Shown: one piece after another, positions 11,354 to 23,841 of the stretch
Position numbering within the stretch: the first letter of the stretch is position 1
Layout of the letters: every line of letters begins with the position of its first letter
Assembly (NCBI RefSeq): GCF_018446385.1
Contig: NC_056004.1
Span: 27,162,492 to 27,226,491 of the forward strand
Source: Zingiber officinale
Lineage: Eukaryota; Streptophyta; Magnoliopsida; Zingiberales; Zingiberaceae
Direction of reading: 5' to 3'
DNA: 64,000 bases
The notes under the pieces: generated by a model
What the model was told of the DNA's origin: nothing
Databases searched by the model: none
What the model saw: the letters and a program-made list of their open reading frames with translations, nothing else
Program-made: the position numbers and the translations under genes

Positions 11354-14300
11354 ATGGCGGACAACGCTAGCGAATCCTCTGGGATTTCTGTGAACCCTAT
11401 GTCTTCTTCAGGACAGGTACAACCGGTTTTCACAATGACAGGCACTGGAGGATCCGGTCTTCAGATCGTATCAGAAAAATTGTCTGAGACAAATTATGCA
11501 TCTTGAGCAGTTGCCGTTGAACTTTATGTCGAAGGCCATGATAAACTTGATATTCTTCATGGCACTAAAGTAAAACCAGATGAGAAGGATCCTAGCTTTC
11601 GCACTTGGCGACGTGACAATATTCAATTAATGACTTGGATGCTTAACTCTATTAATTCTGGCATCAAACAAGTCATTCTTCATAACAAAACAGCGTACGA
11701 CATGTGGAAGACACTAGAGCAGATGTATGGATGTCGACATGATATGTTGCGTACTTATCAGATCAGCAGTCAAATTTTCAAACTTGAACAAGGTTCTATG
11801 TCCGTCACCAATTATTTTGCTACTCTGAAGGGGCTGTGGGATGAGTTTGACTACTACTGGATGGAAAATTGGAGTTCCACGGATGATCATCAGAGATATT
11901 TAAAGCTTCTGGAAAAAGACAGAATTATTAAATTTTTAGATGGCCTTACTGCAGAGTTCGAAAATTTAAAAGGGCAAATCCTTGGTCTTGATCCTACTCC
12001 CTCTCTAGAACAGGTTTACTACAAAATTCCAAGTGAAGAAGGTAGAAAAAGGACCATGAACAACAAGGGGATTTCCGCTGTAGGCCCTCCGATCGGGGAG
12101 ACCTCTGTCTTTATTGGTTCTGCAAACAAGTTCCGACCTGGGGGAACTAAAAGACAAGGGGACAGATTTTGTCGGCACTGTAAGAGGACTAATCATGATT
12201 CAGATTTCTGTTGGGAAAAATATCCAGAAAAGAAACCTGAAAAATTTAAGCACAACGCTAAGAAGGCTCCTAATAGTAGTAATATTGCTGTCCAAAAGAT
12301 AGAAAATAAAGAGACTATTGGTTCCTCTGTGCCTTCTACCACTGGACTGTCTTCTACTGATATTGTTAATCTCCAGCATCTTCTCTCTCGGCTTCAGGCT
12401 TCATCTTCGGCCTCTACTCCTGCAGACTCTACTCCCTTTCAAGCGCACACAGGTATTCGTGGTCTGGGATTAAGTGTTACTGGTCCCAGCTTTTACAGCC
12501 CCTGGGTCATTGATTCAGGAGCTACGGATCACATGACAAATGCTGCTAACTCCTTTATTTCTTACTCTTTATCCTCTGGGCAGGAGAAAGTGATCATTGC
12601 AGATGGAACCAAAGCCACTGTTGCTGGCAAAGGTTCCATAAAACTTACAGATCATTTTTTCCTATCCTCTGCACTTCATGTTCCTTCCGTCTCTATTAAT
12701 TTACTTTCTGTTAGTAGCATTACTAAACAACTACACTGCTCCGTAACCTTTTTCCCTGATCATTGTGTCTTCCAGGATCTCGAGACCAAGCAGACGATTG
12801 GGACTGGCCGTGAAGTAGGGGGTCTTTATTATTATCAGCTTGAAACAACATCTGCTCTGAAATCTGCAGCCAAGTGTTTAGAAACTAAGCATCAAGAAAT
12901 TCTTTTGTGGCATTCTCGGTTGGGACATTTGTCTTTTCAGTCTTTGAAAATTTTATTTCCTAGTCTTTTCTTTTCTGTTTCTCTTCAGTCATTTCAATGT
13001 GAAATCTGTCAGTTGTCCAAACATTGTAGAACACATTTTTCTTAGTCTTTAAAGAAGAGTTTATCTCCATTTGATCTTGTTCATTCGGATGTGTGGGGGC
13101 CCTCTCCTGTGACTTCTTTGGATGGCTATCGATATTTTCTCTCCTTTATTGATGACTACACCCACTATACATGGCTTTATTTGATGAAAACCAGGGACGA
13201 AGTTCCTCGTCTTATTCAAAATTTTTGTAGAATGGTTGAAACCCAATTTAACTCAAAGGTGAAGATTCTTCGTTCTGACAATGCCCGTGAGTACTTTGCC
13301 CAGTCTCTAAATACTTTTCTTGAGGATTTGGGAATTCTTCATGAGTCATCCTGTCCCTACACACCACAACAAAATGGAGTGGCCGAGAGAAAGAATCGTC
13401 ATATTCTTGAAACAGCCCGTGCACTTTTATTTCAACGTCACTTACCCAAATATTTCTGGGCTGATGCTGTTCTTGCAGCCGCTTATCTCATCAATCGATT
13501 GCCATCTAAAGGTCTCGGGAACCGGTGTCCTCTCACTATTCTTCATCCTGATGTAGAGTTATTCTCCCTTACACCTCGGGTTTTTGGTTCTCTTTGTTTT
13601 ATTCATGTTCTTGGTCCCAAGTCCTCTAAACTTGATCCTCGTTCTATACGAGGAGTTTTTATAGGATATTCTACTTGCCAGAAAGGCTACAAGTGCTTTG
13701 ATCCTATTACTAGAACGAGATATATTTTGAAGGATGTTACTTTTTTTTGAGTATGAGTCCTATTATTCTCCTCAGTCTCATCCTCAGGGGGAGAATATTA
13801 CCTCTTCCTTTGTACCTCAAGTGGTTCCTCAAGTGATTTCTTCTCCTATTCCACTGGATGTCATAGAAAATAGAAAAGATGCCCCACCACTGGGAAAAGA
13901 TGCTCCGTCACTGGGAGCACAGTCTTCACCAGATATTATTACTTACAAACGACAAAGATGCAAGTAAGAACCTACTATTGATCGGCTAGTTGAATCGGAT
14001 GCTCTGGCTCCTGATCCTGTGAAGCAGTTATCCTCATCAGTTAAGTCAACCGCACCTCTAAATATGAATGAGCTGAACCTTCTGGTTGCTGTTAGAAAAG
14101 GTGTCAGGTCATGTACTCAACATCCTATCTCCAACTACGTTTCATATTCTCGTTTGTCTCCTTCATATCATGCATTTGTTTCACAGTTATCAAATCATGC
14201 TATACCTTCTTCCTATTATGAGGCTGTAAGGGATTCAAGGTGGCAGGAAGCAATGAACGACGAAATGGAGGCTCTTAACAGAAATGGTACTTGGGAATTA

Positions 14301-15763
14301 GTTGATCCCCCGAAGGGGAAGAACTTGGTTGGTTCTAAATGGGTCTATGTTATCAAGTATAACTCAGAGGGTGAAGTGATTAGATATAAAGCCAGACTTG
14401 TTGCCAAGGGATTCACCCAAACATATGGGGTAGATTACTTGGAAACTTTCGCACCAGTTGCAAAGCTGAACTCTGTCAGGGTAATTCTTTCTCTTGTTGC
14501 TCAATATGATTGGCCTCTATTTCAATTAGATGTCAAAAACACCTTCTTGAATGGTGACCTTTGTGAAGAAGTATACATGTTGCCACCTCCTGGAATTGAA
14601 ACAAAAGGAAAGGTTTGCAAGCTAAGAAAAGCTTTGTATGGGCTTAAACAATCTCCCAGAGCATGGTTTGATAGGTTTTGCAAAGTCATGATATTGTTTG
14701 GCTTTAAACAAGGGAATGCTGATCATACACTCTTTATAAAAAGGAAAGGGGACAACACTACCATTCTTTTGGTTTATGTTGATGATATGATAGTTACAGG
14801 TGATGATGAGGTAGAAATCCAGATTCTTAAGTCCAAGTTAACATCAGAATTTGAAATTAAAGATCTTGGGTCATTGAAGTACTTCCTGGGCATTGAAGTT
14901 GCTCGATCAAAAAAAGGGATCTATGTGTGTCAGAGAAAAATGTGTTGGATTTACTCAAGGAGACAGGGAAGCTGGGTTCTCGGCCAGCGTCTACTCCTAT
15001 AGAAGTAAATCATGATCTTACTAGTTCTAGTGGGGAAGATCTTACAAGTCTGGAAAAGGGAATGTATCAAAGGCTGGTTGGAAAATTACTCTATTTATCT
15101 ATGACTAGGCCTGACATCACCTATGCTGTTAGTGTAGTAAGTCAGTACATGCATGCTCCTAAGACTATCCACATGAAGGCCATTGACAGGATTTTAAGGT
15201 ACTTAAAATCATGTCCTGGAAAAGGCTTGCTGTTTAAAGGAGGTGGTGATCTGAAGGTGGAATGCTATTCTGATGCAGACTGGGCTGGTTCTCGAGATGA
15301 TAGAAGGTCCACTTCTGGCTATTGCACTTTTTTGGGAGGAAACTTGGTAACTTGGAGGAGTAAGAAACAAAATGTTTGTGCACGGTCCAGTACTGAAGCA
15401 GAATATCAAGCCATGACACATGGTCTTGCAGAGATGTTGTGGTTGAGTTTTCTGTTGACAGACATAGGATTAAAGGTTGAATTACCTCTCAAGCTTTATT
15501 GCGACAACAAGGCAGCAATCAATATTGCAAATAATCCAGTACAGCATGACCGGACTAAACACATTGAGATTGATCGTCACTTTATTCGGGAGAGACTTGA
15601 TTCTGGAGAGCTATGTCTGCCTTATGTTAAGTCTGAGGGCCAACTTGCTGATATGTTTACAAAAGCTATACCTCAAGCTGTGTTCGACTCTTCTCTTAGC
15701 AAGTTAAACATGTTTGATATATATGTTCAACTTGAGGGGGAGTGTTGTGAGAAACAAGGGTAG
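11354..15763 (+). pseudogene. Copia gag-pol polyprotein with five lesions
   Basis: This polyprotein would supply capsid, protease, integrase, reverse transcriptase and RNase H. Visible parts in order are the gag domain (about 11450-12060), the CCHC knuckle CRHCKRTNHDSDFC (about 12170), protease WVIDSGATDHMT (about 12505), pre-integrase LLWHSRLGHLS, integrase (HSDVWGPSP, FIDDYTHYTW, TPQQNGVAERKNR), RT (KWVYVIKYNSEG, FQLDVKNTFLNG, YVDDMIV) and RNase H (CYSDADWAG, SSTEAEYQAM, DRTKHIEIDRHFI). The start is the ATG at 11354. Lesions are a TGA at 11504-11506, a TAG at 13043-13045, a frameshift in a T8 run at 13741-13748, a TAA at 13965-13967 and a frameshift in an A run near 14936. It cannot make a complete product. 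Confidence 0.92.
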
Positions 15764-15874
15764 ATAAGTCTTTTTATCTTTTGTAAATAAGTTGATGCTT
15801 AGGGTTGTGTGGTTATATAAACGATGTATTTCTCCTGAAATATGAATGATTTTAAAAATCTCTTTATTACAACA
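15743..15874 (+). repeat. 3' LTR of the short-LTR copia element
   Basis: 132 bp. The gag-pol frame runs about 20 bases into it and stops at 15761-15763. Confidence 0.95.
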
Positions 15875-16024
15875 TTATCCATATTAATGATTTTGCACCA
15901 ACTATTCCAACGTCTATATTCCTCCAATGACCATATTTTTTTAGTATAAAATCACATAATATCATGAGTACCTATTCATATCATCAATCTCATACAAATA
16001 TAATTTTCCCAAAAATTTCCAATA

Positions 16025-17400
16025 ATGTCTCATTTCATTTGTAATTACAATTGTCTACTTTCTTCTAATGATGAGTTGGAAACAATTGTAACTGCCTTTT
16101 TAATTGAAGATTCATTGGATGATGGAGAAGGTTCGCGATCACAGATCATTCTCGGCAAGCAACGACATGCGTTTATTAGGAGAAATCCTTTGGAGGGTCA
16201 CATACGTCTCTTCAATGACTACTTTGCTGATGCATCGGTATATCTTCCTAATATATTCAAGAGGAGGTTTCGAATGAATCGTGACCTCTTTCTTCGAATT
16301 CTTAACAATGTGGAGAATCATGAACCATACTTCGTTCAAAGAAGAAATGTTGCTGGAACTCTTGGGCTTTCTTATTTACAAAAGGTGACTGCTGCCTTGA
16401 GGATCCTTGCTTATGGAGTTGGAGTTTATCTCATGGATGAGTATGTAAGAATTGGAGAAACCACAACAATAAAAAGCATGAAACTTTTTGTCAAAGCGGT
16501 AATCTCAATCTTTGGAGATGAGTACTTGCGGTCTCCAAATAGCAATGACATTGCTAGATTGCTGGCAGTCGGTGAGAAACGGGGATTTCTAGGTATGTTG
16601 GGGAGCATTGACTGCATGCACTGGAAATGGAAGAATTGTTCGACTGCATGGAGAGGTATGTATACTAGTCATGCACATGAGCCAACAATTATTTTGGAAG
16701 TAGTGGCGTCTTATGATCTTTGGATATGTCATGCATTTTTTGGTTTACCTGGGTCACATAATGATATCAATGTGCTGGAAAGATCTAATATATTTACAGA
16801 ACTTGCTGAAGGTCGTGCTCCTAAAGTTAATTACTCAATCAATGGCCACGATTACAGTATGGGATACTATCTTGCAGATGGAATCTATCCTTTATGGTCT
16901 ACATTTGTCAAAACCATTCCAACACCACAAGGTCGTAAAAGGCAATTGTTTGCATCAGCTCAAGAATCTACGAGGAAGGATGTCGAACAAGCATTTGGAG
17001 TTCTATAGGCACGCTTTGCAATTGTTCGTGGACCGGTACGATATTTTTGTCAATCTGTACTGAAAGATATTATGATGGTCTGCATAATATTACACAACAT
17101 GATCGTTGAGGATGAAAGAGATTCTTACCTTGAGCACATGATTTTGATTATGACCAAGAAGATGATACAAACCTATAACCAATTCCCCGTTATCCCACTT
17201 CTCAATTTATGGATTTCCTTCAATGTCATCCCGGCATTAGAAACAAAGAAACTCATTCACAACTACAATTTGACCTTATTGGACATCAATGGATGCTACA
17301 AGGTGAAGAGTAAACCAATATCAACCAAAATATGTGTTTTTATGTTATATTTTATTTACAATGTTATTGCATTTGAATTTAAGTTGGTTTTGATGTAATG
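16025..17400 (+). pseudogene. PIF/Harbinger DDE transposase with one premature stop
   Basis: The open frame of 327 residues from 16025 shows the plant Harbinger (DDE_4 type) signatures: GSIDCMHWKWKNC with D196, ADGIYPLWSTFVKTIP with D285, and RKDVEQAFGVL with E321. The last matches the family's catalytic glutamate. A TAG at 17006-17008 interrupts the frame inside the conserved block after GVL. The same frame continues with ARFAIVRGP and CIILHNMIVEDER, the expected C-terminal motif, and then loses similarity by frameshift near 17130. It would cut and join the element ends with help from the SANT-like partner at 21691-22689. The single in-frame stop makes it a recent pseudogene. The start choice is tentative because a 5' exon could lie upstream. 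Confidence 0.88.
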
Positions 17401-17474
17401 TTGTATGATGAAGTAGCATATTTACAAACCATAATAAAATTTCAATGGATGTTCCAAAAAATAGAATATAGTAG

Positions 17475-18365
17475 TGTTGGACCCCGTGGTAGTTTTGATG
17501 TGATCAACCAAGTTGGTTAGGTCCTGCGTTGTGTTTGATCCCTGTGTCTGAGTGCAAGAGCTTAGGAGCACAGGAAGTCGAGCGGAAGACGCAGCTAGCG
17601 AGAAAGACGGCACGGGAAAAGAGCCGACGGGCTCGGTGCGTCCGAAGGACGAGAGAGCTACGGAAGAGTACTCTGGTGGGCGTGAAGAGTGTGCGCGGCG
17701 TTCGAGGGACGTTAAGCCGGGATGGAAGGTTGCTCGAGGAGAAGGCCGGGAATTGGGTTCGGGTGAGCCCTATTCCAGTTGGCCGCAATCACCCAAAAGA
17801 TCGGAGCATCGGAAGCCAACGCAAAAGAGCTGGAAAAGAAGCTGTGCTGGATAAACAGCTCAAGGCGCCTTCAAGCTGCCTTGAAGGCGCCTTCAGCTTG
17901 AAGGTGCCTTCAAGGCTGATGAAGGCGCCTTAAGCCTGGTCGAACAGACCGTTTGCGCAGCGGATAAAGTTTTATCTGCTGACCGAGCTGGAGGCACCTT
18001 AAACCTTGTTGAAGGCGCCTTGGACCCTCGGGATAGAATTTCCAAGACCTATATAAAGGCTCCTGGAGCTAGGAAATAATCAATAACTCAAGCATCCAAC
18101 TTTTAATCAATTCCTAGCAACTAAGTGAGCGTTCTAAGTGTAAAAAGGCTTCTCCGCCTACAGTAAAGGAGATTCTGCTAGTGGAGCTTTTCATCGCCCT
18201 GGATTAACAACCTCCTTGGTTGTAACCAGGTTAAATTCTGTTTTACTTTACTTTTCTATTTTATTTGTATAGTTGCTATTTATTGAGTTGAAATCCAAGG
18301 AGGGTATATTTTATTTTTGTTTTCAGCAATTCACCCACCTCTTGCCGGCCTACGCTGCACCTACA
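17475..18365 (+). repeat. 5' LTR of the gag-only element
   Basis: 891 bp with TATA word CCTATATAAAGG near 18048. The region 17850-18030 carries repeated AAGGCGCCTT-type palindromes. It is longer than the 3' LTR partly because of an extra GCTTGAAGGTGCC segment near 17895. Confidence 0.92.
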
Positions 18366-18430
18366 AGTGGTATCAGAGCCAGATCGCCTCAGAAGGACTA
18401 ACCGCCAACTGAAGCACTACGACCAAGACG

Positions 18431-19876
18431 ATGGCCGGAGCGAGCATCCATCCCCCGAAGTTCGACGGAGACTTCACCACATGGAAGTGCAAAATAGAGG
18501 TATTTTTTAAAACTGAATTTGACATTCTTTTAATAATGAAATATGGTTATACAGTCCCGAAAGATAAGGAGGAAAACACTTGGACGAAAAAGGAATAGGT
18601 AGATTTCGTCGCCAACGGGAAGGCTGAGTTCCACCTACTCAGCGTTCTGCCGCCTCAGGAGGTAAATCGGATCGGAAACTATGACTCCGCGAAAGATCTC
18701 TGGGAAAAATTCCTGGAGCTTCACGAAGGTACCTCCGAAGCGAAGCTAGCGAGGCGCGACATCCTCCGGACCCAGTTAACGAACCTCCGGATGAACCAAG
18801 GCGAGAAGGTAGCACAACTCCAAGCGAGGATCAAAGAGCTGATCACGCAACTAACCAATCTTGGAGAAGAAGTAACGAACCGGGACTCTATCCGGTACGC
18901 GCTCAACGCTTTTCCGAGAACTTTCGATTAGGCCTCCTTAGTAGATGCGTACTACATCTCTAAGGACTTCGAGGTAAGTACTTTAGAACAATTGTTTTCT
19001 ACTTTTGAACTTCACGAATCTCGAGTTGCAGAGCCCAATGGAGTGGAGAAGACTAGTCAAAACATTACCTTAAAGGCAAAAATAAACGATTCTGACTCAG
19101 AAGCCTCGGTCGACGAATCCAAAGCGACACTACTGGTAAAACGCTTCAATAAATTTTTTAATACTAATAAGTTTAGATCGCAGATGCATCAACAAAAGAA
19201 AAGAACGATTCGTTGCTACAACTGCAACGAAGAAGGGCACATCAAGGAGGACTGCCCAAAATTGAAGAGCAAACAGAAGGATAAGGAAAGGAGCAAGAAT
19301 TCAGCTCGACCCAAACACAACCTAAAAGTCACGTGGGATGATTCGTCGTCCTCCGAATCAGAAGTCGAAGAATTCTCGAGGATAGCACTGATGGTCAACC
19401 ATCAGCTAGAAGAAGCGTCTAGCTCAGAGATGAGCATCGATGAAGGGGGAGGAACATCAGAAGAGGAAAGCTGCAGTGAAGGGAGAGACTCACCGAGTCA
19501 GGTAAGTCAGGTACGCAATCTAACCCCGACTCAGTCTTTTCGCTTTATTAAATCTCTTTTTAAAGACTTATTCGAATTAGAAAAAGAAAATAAAGAATTA
19601 AAAATGAAATTAGCAAAAGCATGTCCACTTGAAATGTACGATAGTATAAAATCAGAAAATGATAAATTAAAATTAGAAATTGAAAAATTGAAATCTGATG
19701 CATGCTTAAATAAATTTCCTAAATCAAAATTAAGAATTTATGGAAAATTAAACTGGTACATTAGAAACCATCAGGGTCAACTTAGAAAAGTACCCAAAAA
19801 TTATGTACCTCATAAATATCTGATTAATCCAGTAGGAAGGAACCTCTATTGGGTTCCAAAATCTGTGCTAAATTAA
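18431..19876 (+). pseudogene. SIRE-like Gag with two premature stops
   Basis: The start is the ATG at 18431, 51 bases after the primer site. One frame of 481 sense and stop codons runs to the TAA at 19874-19876, interrupted by TAG at 18596-18598 and TAG at 18929-18931. The N-terminal part (IHPPKFDGDFTTWK, YDSAKDLWEKFLELHEG) is the copia gag domain. The CCHC knuckle CYNCNEEGHIKEDC lies near 19216-19257. Acidic serine-rich and coiled-coil segments follow, and the end WVPKSVLN is typical of SIRE Gag before pol. It would package element RNA. Because the LTRs have also drifted apart, the stops may postdate insertion. Confidence 0.9.
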
Positions 19877-20671
19877 TTTTTTTTTGGTTAAAAGCTTTAA
19901 AGTGAGAAAATTAAATATTGAAATTCTTTATGGAAGCTTTGTCTAAGGAAGTGGTTGTTGCTCCAATAACCAAGAAGGCCTAGTGCCTCGCCACGACCTG
20001 GAAGTTGAAATATTGAAATAAAATGTTTAATTAACTTTCTGAAAAAGCATTAAAAAACTAAAATTAAATAATGCTTTGAAAGTTTATCAAATATTTTTTA
20101 AATAAACAAAAAATTTCTTTTACTTAGAAATTTTTCTTGAAAATTCTAACTTAAATTTTTTTTTTAAGTTAATTTTTCTTGAAAATTCTTGAAATTTTTC
20201 TTGGAGAAATTCTAAAAAACTTTATTTGACTTAGAATTTTTTTTGGGAACATTCAAAAATTTAGTTTACTTAGAATTTTTTTTCTTAGAAATTTTTTTAT
20301 AAAATTCTAAAAATTCATTTTTTCTTAGAAATTTTTTCTGAAATTCAATTTAACTTAGAAATTTTTTCTAAAAATTCATTTTTGCTCAGTATTTTTTTCT
20401 ACCTTAATAATTTACTTAATATTCTCTTATTGGTACCCCATTTTTGTTGTGATCAAAGGGGGAGAGAAAGGTAGGTACAAGTTTAGGGGGAGTTAGGAAA
20501 ATTAAAAATTAAAAAAATTTTAACATTTTTTTACTAAAGTCTGTTGCAATTTTATTTATTGCAAATTTATGCTTAATTATGTTAGTTTAGTAATTTCCTT
20601 TAAAATTACTATTTATGTCTATTTTAACTCTAACTTGAACTTGGGTCGATGCACATCAAAAAGGGAGAGAT
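19877..20671 (+). other. AT-rich spacer replacing pol in the gag-only element
   Basis: No coding signal. Between about 20080 and 20400 the word ACTTAGAAATTTTT recurs many times in diverged form. The stretch ends in the purine tract just before the 3' LTR. Confidence 0.7.
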
Positions 20672-21548
20672 TGTTGGACCCCGTGGTAGTTTTGATGTGA
20701 TCAACCAAGTTGGTTAGGTCCTGCGTTGTGTTTGATCCCTGTGTCTGAGTGTGCAGGAGCTTGGAGCACAGGAAGTCGAGCGGAAGACACAGCTAGCGAG
20801 AAGGACGGCACGGGAAAAGAGCCGACGGGCTCGGTGCGTCCGAAGGACGAGAGAGCTGCAGAAGAGTGCTCCGGTGGGCGTGAAGAGCGTGCGCGGCATT
20901 CGAGGGACGTTAAGCCGGGACGGAAGGCTGCTCAAGGAGAAGGCCGTGAATTGGGTTCCGGTGAGCCCTATTCCGGTTGGCCGCAATCACCCAAAAGATC
21001 GGAGCATCGGAAGTCAACGCAAAAGAGCTGGAAAAGAAGCTGTGCTGGATAAACAGCTCAAGGCGCCTTCAAGCTGCCTTGAAGGCGCCTTCAAGGCTGA
21101 TGAAGGTGCCTTAAGCCTGGTCGAACAGACCGTTTGCGCAACGGATAAAGTTTTATCCGCTGACCGAGTTGGAGGCGCCTTAAACCTTGTTGAAGGCGCC
21201 TTGGACCCTCGGGATAGAATTTCCAGGACCTATATAAAGGCTCCTGGAGCTAGGAAATAATCAATAACTCAAGCATCCAACTTGTAATCAATTCCTAGCT
21301 ACTAAGTGAGCGTTCTAAGTGTAAAAAGGCTTCTCCGCCTACAGTAAAGGAGATTCTGCTAGTGGAGCTTTTCATCGCCCTGGATTAACAACCTCCTTGG
21401 TTGTAACCAGGTTAAATTCTATTTTACTTTACTTTCCTATTTTATTTGTATAGTTGCTATTTATTGAGTTGAAATCCGAGGAGGATATATTTTTTTTTTT
21501 TTTTTCAGCAATTCACCCCCCCTCTTGCCGGCCTACGTTGCACCTACA
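20672..21548 (+). repeat. 3' LTR of the gag-only element
   Basis: 877 bp, homologous to 17475-18365 with scattered substitutions and small indels. It has the same AAGGCGCCTT cluster near 21060-21200. Confidence 0.92.
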
Positions 21549-21690
21549 TGTAGCATATTACAGCACAATACCAAAAGTATAAAATTTGATATATCAATTC
21601 TTCATATTTTGAAGAATTTGTAATCGTCGTTTCATAATGTACTCTTGTTGCACTTCATCCAATCCACTAATATCCATCAACATAATCTTT

Positions 21691-22689
21691 TCAGTTTTTT
21701 TCTTCCTCAGCCATCGTGATCAAACGGTCTTTTTGCTTCACCTTTTCTTTTTCAATTCCTGTTTTTAGCTTAATCTTCTCCTTTTCAATTTCTACCAACA
21801 TATCTATTTTGGCCATCTTTTCATTGTGGAGTTGCTTCTTGTCATTGGTTATTCGCTCAACCACTGCTTCAAGTTGTTTCGATTTTTCTTCTTTGTGATT
21901 TTTTTCTTCTCTTGATCTTTTTGAGCCTTCCTGCCTTGTGGTCTCTCCCAATGAGAGGGCATTGAAGACAAGTCTTCATCTCCCAAATTTATAGTGTTTA
22001 GGGTAGAAGGAGAAGCAAAAGTGACTTTTCTTTTCTTTCCCTTGACTTCTTCTTTCTGCAATATCCATTTGGGTTGATATCTTAATATTTCCCAACAATG
22101 CTCAAATATGAATTCATTGTTTCCATTCTCTTTGTAGCTAGCTTTGGCCAGCTTAATCTGTAAAGAGTACAAATTTATCATGACCAAAAGTGTTTGCATA
22201 TCAAAGAAAATAACTTGAAAAAATCTAAAAAGTGTTTGCATATCAAACAAAATAACCTGAACCAAAAAAATGTATACCTTATCATTCTCACTATGACCAC
22301 TTTGATGCAATTTTTTAACTTGAGCCAAGCAAGCACAAAACTTATTGACTGAATGTTGAATAGTGCTCCAACGATTTATTTGTGAGTGAACGGTTCGTTC
22401 TTGAAAATTAGGCTTCTTGCATTCATGGTAGTATTGATGTACCCTACTCCAAAATGTAATGGATTTTTTATCATTCCCAACAATTGCATCTAAGCTCGTA
22501 CTAAGTCAACCACTAACTAATATTTTGTCTTCTTTATGAGTGAAATTCACACCTCGCTGAGTTTTTTTTACTAGTACCTTCGATGGTAGTTTGAGGAGTT
22601 GGAATAGTCATCACGAAATCATTCAGAAGGTTTGGATCTCTATCTTGTAAAAGTTGAGTGAAGATTCCATCACCACTTTGAGGATCCAT
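21691..22689 (-). pseudogene. Myb/SANT-like partner protein of the Harbinger transposon
   Basis: Plant Harbinger elements carry a second gene for a Myb/SANT-like, NAM-associated protein that binds the ends and helps the transposase. Here the first exon starts at 22689 (MDPQSGDGIFTQLLQ). Its SANT-like region (FTHKEDKILVSGWL, then INRWSTIQHSVNKF and LHQSGHSENDK) is split by a frameshift in an A run near 22565 and another near 22505. A GT-AG intron fits 22156-22274. The second exon reads FEHCWEILRYQPKW, INLGDEDLSS and RPQGRKAQKDQEKKK, then a charged coiled coil ending in the stop near 21691. The motifs match the family; the frameshifts mark it as broken. Confidence 0.82.
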
Positions 22690-23394
22690 AGTGCTAAAAA
22701 ATTAAACAATTTGTCATATAATCAACACGTATAGTAGATGGTGATCTCGATTCCCTTCTTAAGTCAAATTTTCCATGCAGCAAAATTATTTAGTTCCTTA
22801 CACTCATTGCATAAGACATTATTGATGAAAATACTATTGTTTCAAAGAATCTATACCACGAGCAGCATACTAGATCTTACGCACAATTAACTCTTTGCTC
22901 GATTCCCATGATTTTTAGTTAAGCCAACTCTCCATTACAAAATTATACATATAAACATGGGAACAAGCAGATAAAAAAAGAAGTTAAAATCACTAAATGC
23001 AAACGAACATGTAGAAATGTAAATGCGCAAACGAACATGTAGAAATGCAGTATGGAAAAAATAACTGGAAATAGCGAAAGAACCCATTGCGTCAATAAGC
23101 TATGCAAAAATAAAAAAATAAAATCCTTCGTAAAATCTGCACATTCATACAAAAACAACAATGAAGCAACCAAAAATAAAATTGCAAGATAAATACAAAG
23201 AAAATAAGATCGTGAGAAAACTTACAAGTTCCCAATCAATGATCTAGTGATCCTAAACTCAAAATGTGAAATCTGTTGATAAATGCCCCAAAAACCCTAG
23301 GGAGAGAAAATAAAAACTTGGAATGCTCTTCCACGGATGGCTATCGATCTGTAAAATCCAGAGAAATAAAGTGTGAGAGGTTTTAAAAAATGAG

Positions 23395-23640
23395 GGTTGA
23401 GAGAAGAAGAAATAGACGTTGAGAGAAGAAGAAACAACAAACCTTTGAGCAGAGAAGAAGAAATGACAAACCTGAGCGAGAAGAAGAAATAGGTGTTGAG
23501 AGAAGAAGAAACGGCAAACCTTTGAGCAAAGAAGAAGAAATGGCAAACCTTTGAGCAAAGAAGAAGAAATGTCAAACCTTTGAGCAAAGAAGAAGAAATG
23601 GCAAACATGAGCGAGAAGAAGAAATCGGCGTTGGCGTTGA
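23395..23640. repeat. 29-bp tandem repeats upstream of the SANT-like gene
   Basis: Units of the type GCAAACCTTTGAGCAAAGAAG, period 29, occur three times almost perfectly at about 23512-23600 with diverged copies on both sides. They lie between the SANT-like gene and the right end of the Harbinger element, so probably in its promoter or leader. The stretch 22690-23394 shows nothing else. Confidence 0.7.
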
Positions 23641-23841
23641 GAGAAACGACAAACCTTCGAGAGAGAGAGAAAAAGAAACGAAGAGAATAATATTTTAATG
23701 TTTAGGGTAGCGTTTTCATTCCCTAAATTTAGGGAGTTACTGTTCATAGAATCTAAATTTAGGGTACTAGTAGGGTATCTGATATAAGATATTTTTTTAG
23801 GTAAAATGTAAAATTTAAAGTAAAATGTATATTTAGAGTAT

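Larger units (their letters stand above)
10626..15874 (+). mobile_element. Ty1/copia retrotransposon with very short LTRs
   Basis: The LTRs at 10626-10756 (131 bp) and 15743-15874 (132 bp) begin TGTTGTGAGAAAC and end ATTACAACA. They are flanked by a perfect 5-bp target duplication TTATC (10621-10625, 15875-15879). The primer site TGGTATCAGAGC for initiator tRNA-Met is at 10757-10768. A purine tract (GAGGGGGAG) precedes the 3' LTR. The internal region carries a full copia gag-pol. I see only one 1-bp indel between the LTRs, so the insertion is recent compared with its host. Lineage within copia is not assigned. Confidence 0.95.
17475..21548 (+). mobile_element. Gag-only, non-autonomous SIRE-like LTR retrotransposon
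   Basis: LTRs at 17475-18365 and 20672-21548 start TGTTGGACCCCG and end CACCTACA. The primer site TGGTATCAGAGCC is at 18368-18380 and a purine tract (AAAAAGGGAGAGATTG) precedes the 3' LTR. The flanks AGTAG and TGTAG form an imperfect 5-bp target duplication. The internal region encodes only gag (18431-19876) and then about 0.8 kb of AT-rich repeats; no protease, integrase or RT is present. This matches elements described as terminal-repeat retrotransposons with a GAG domain, which need pol supplied from elsewhere. It sits between the two Harbinger genes. Confidence 0.9.

Noticed and set aside
17504-17933. ORFs of 94-134 codons on both strands
   Set aside because: They fall within the 5' LTR of the gag-only element and recur in the 3' LTR at 20714-21260.
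23259-23747. 162-codon minus-strand ORF rich in F, S and L
   Set aside because: Translation of the 29-bp array upstream of the SANT-like gene; no domain or signal of a real protein.
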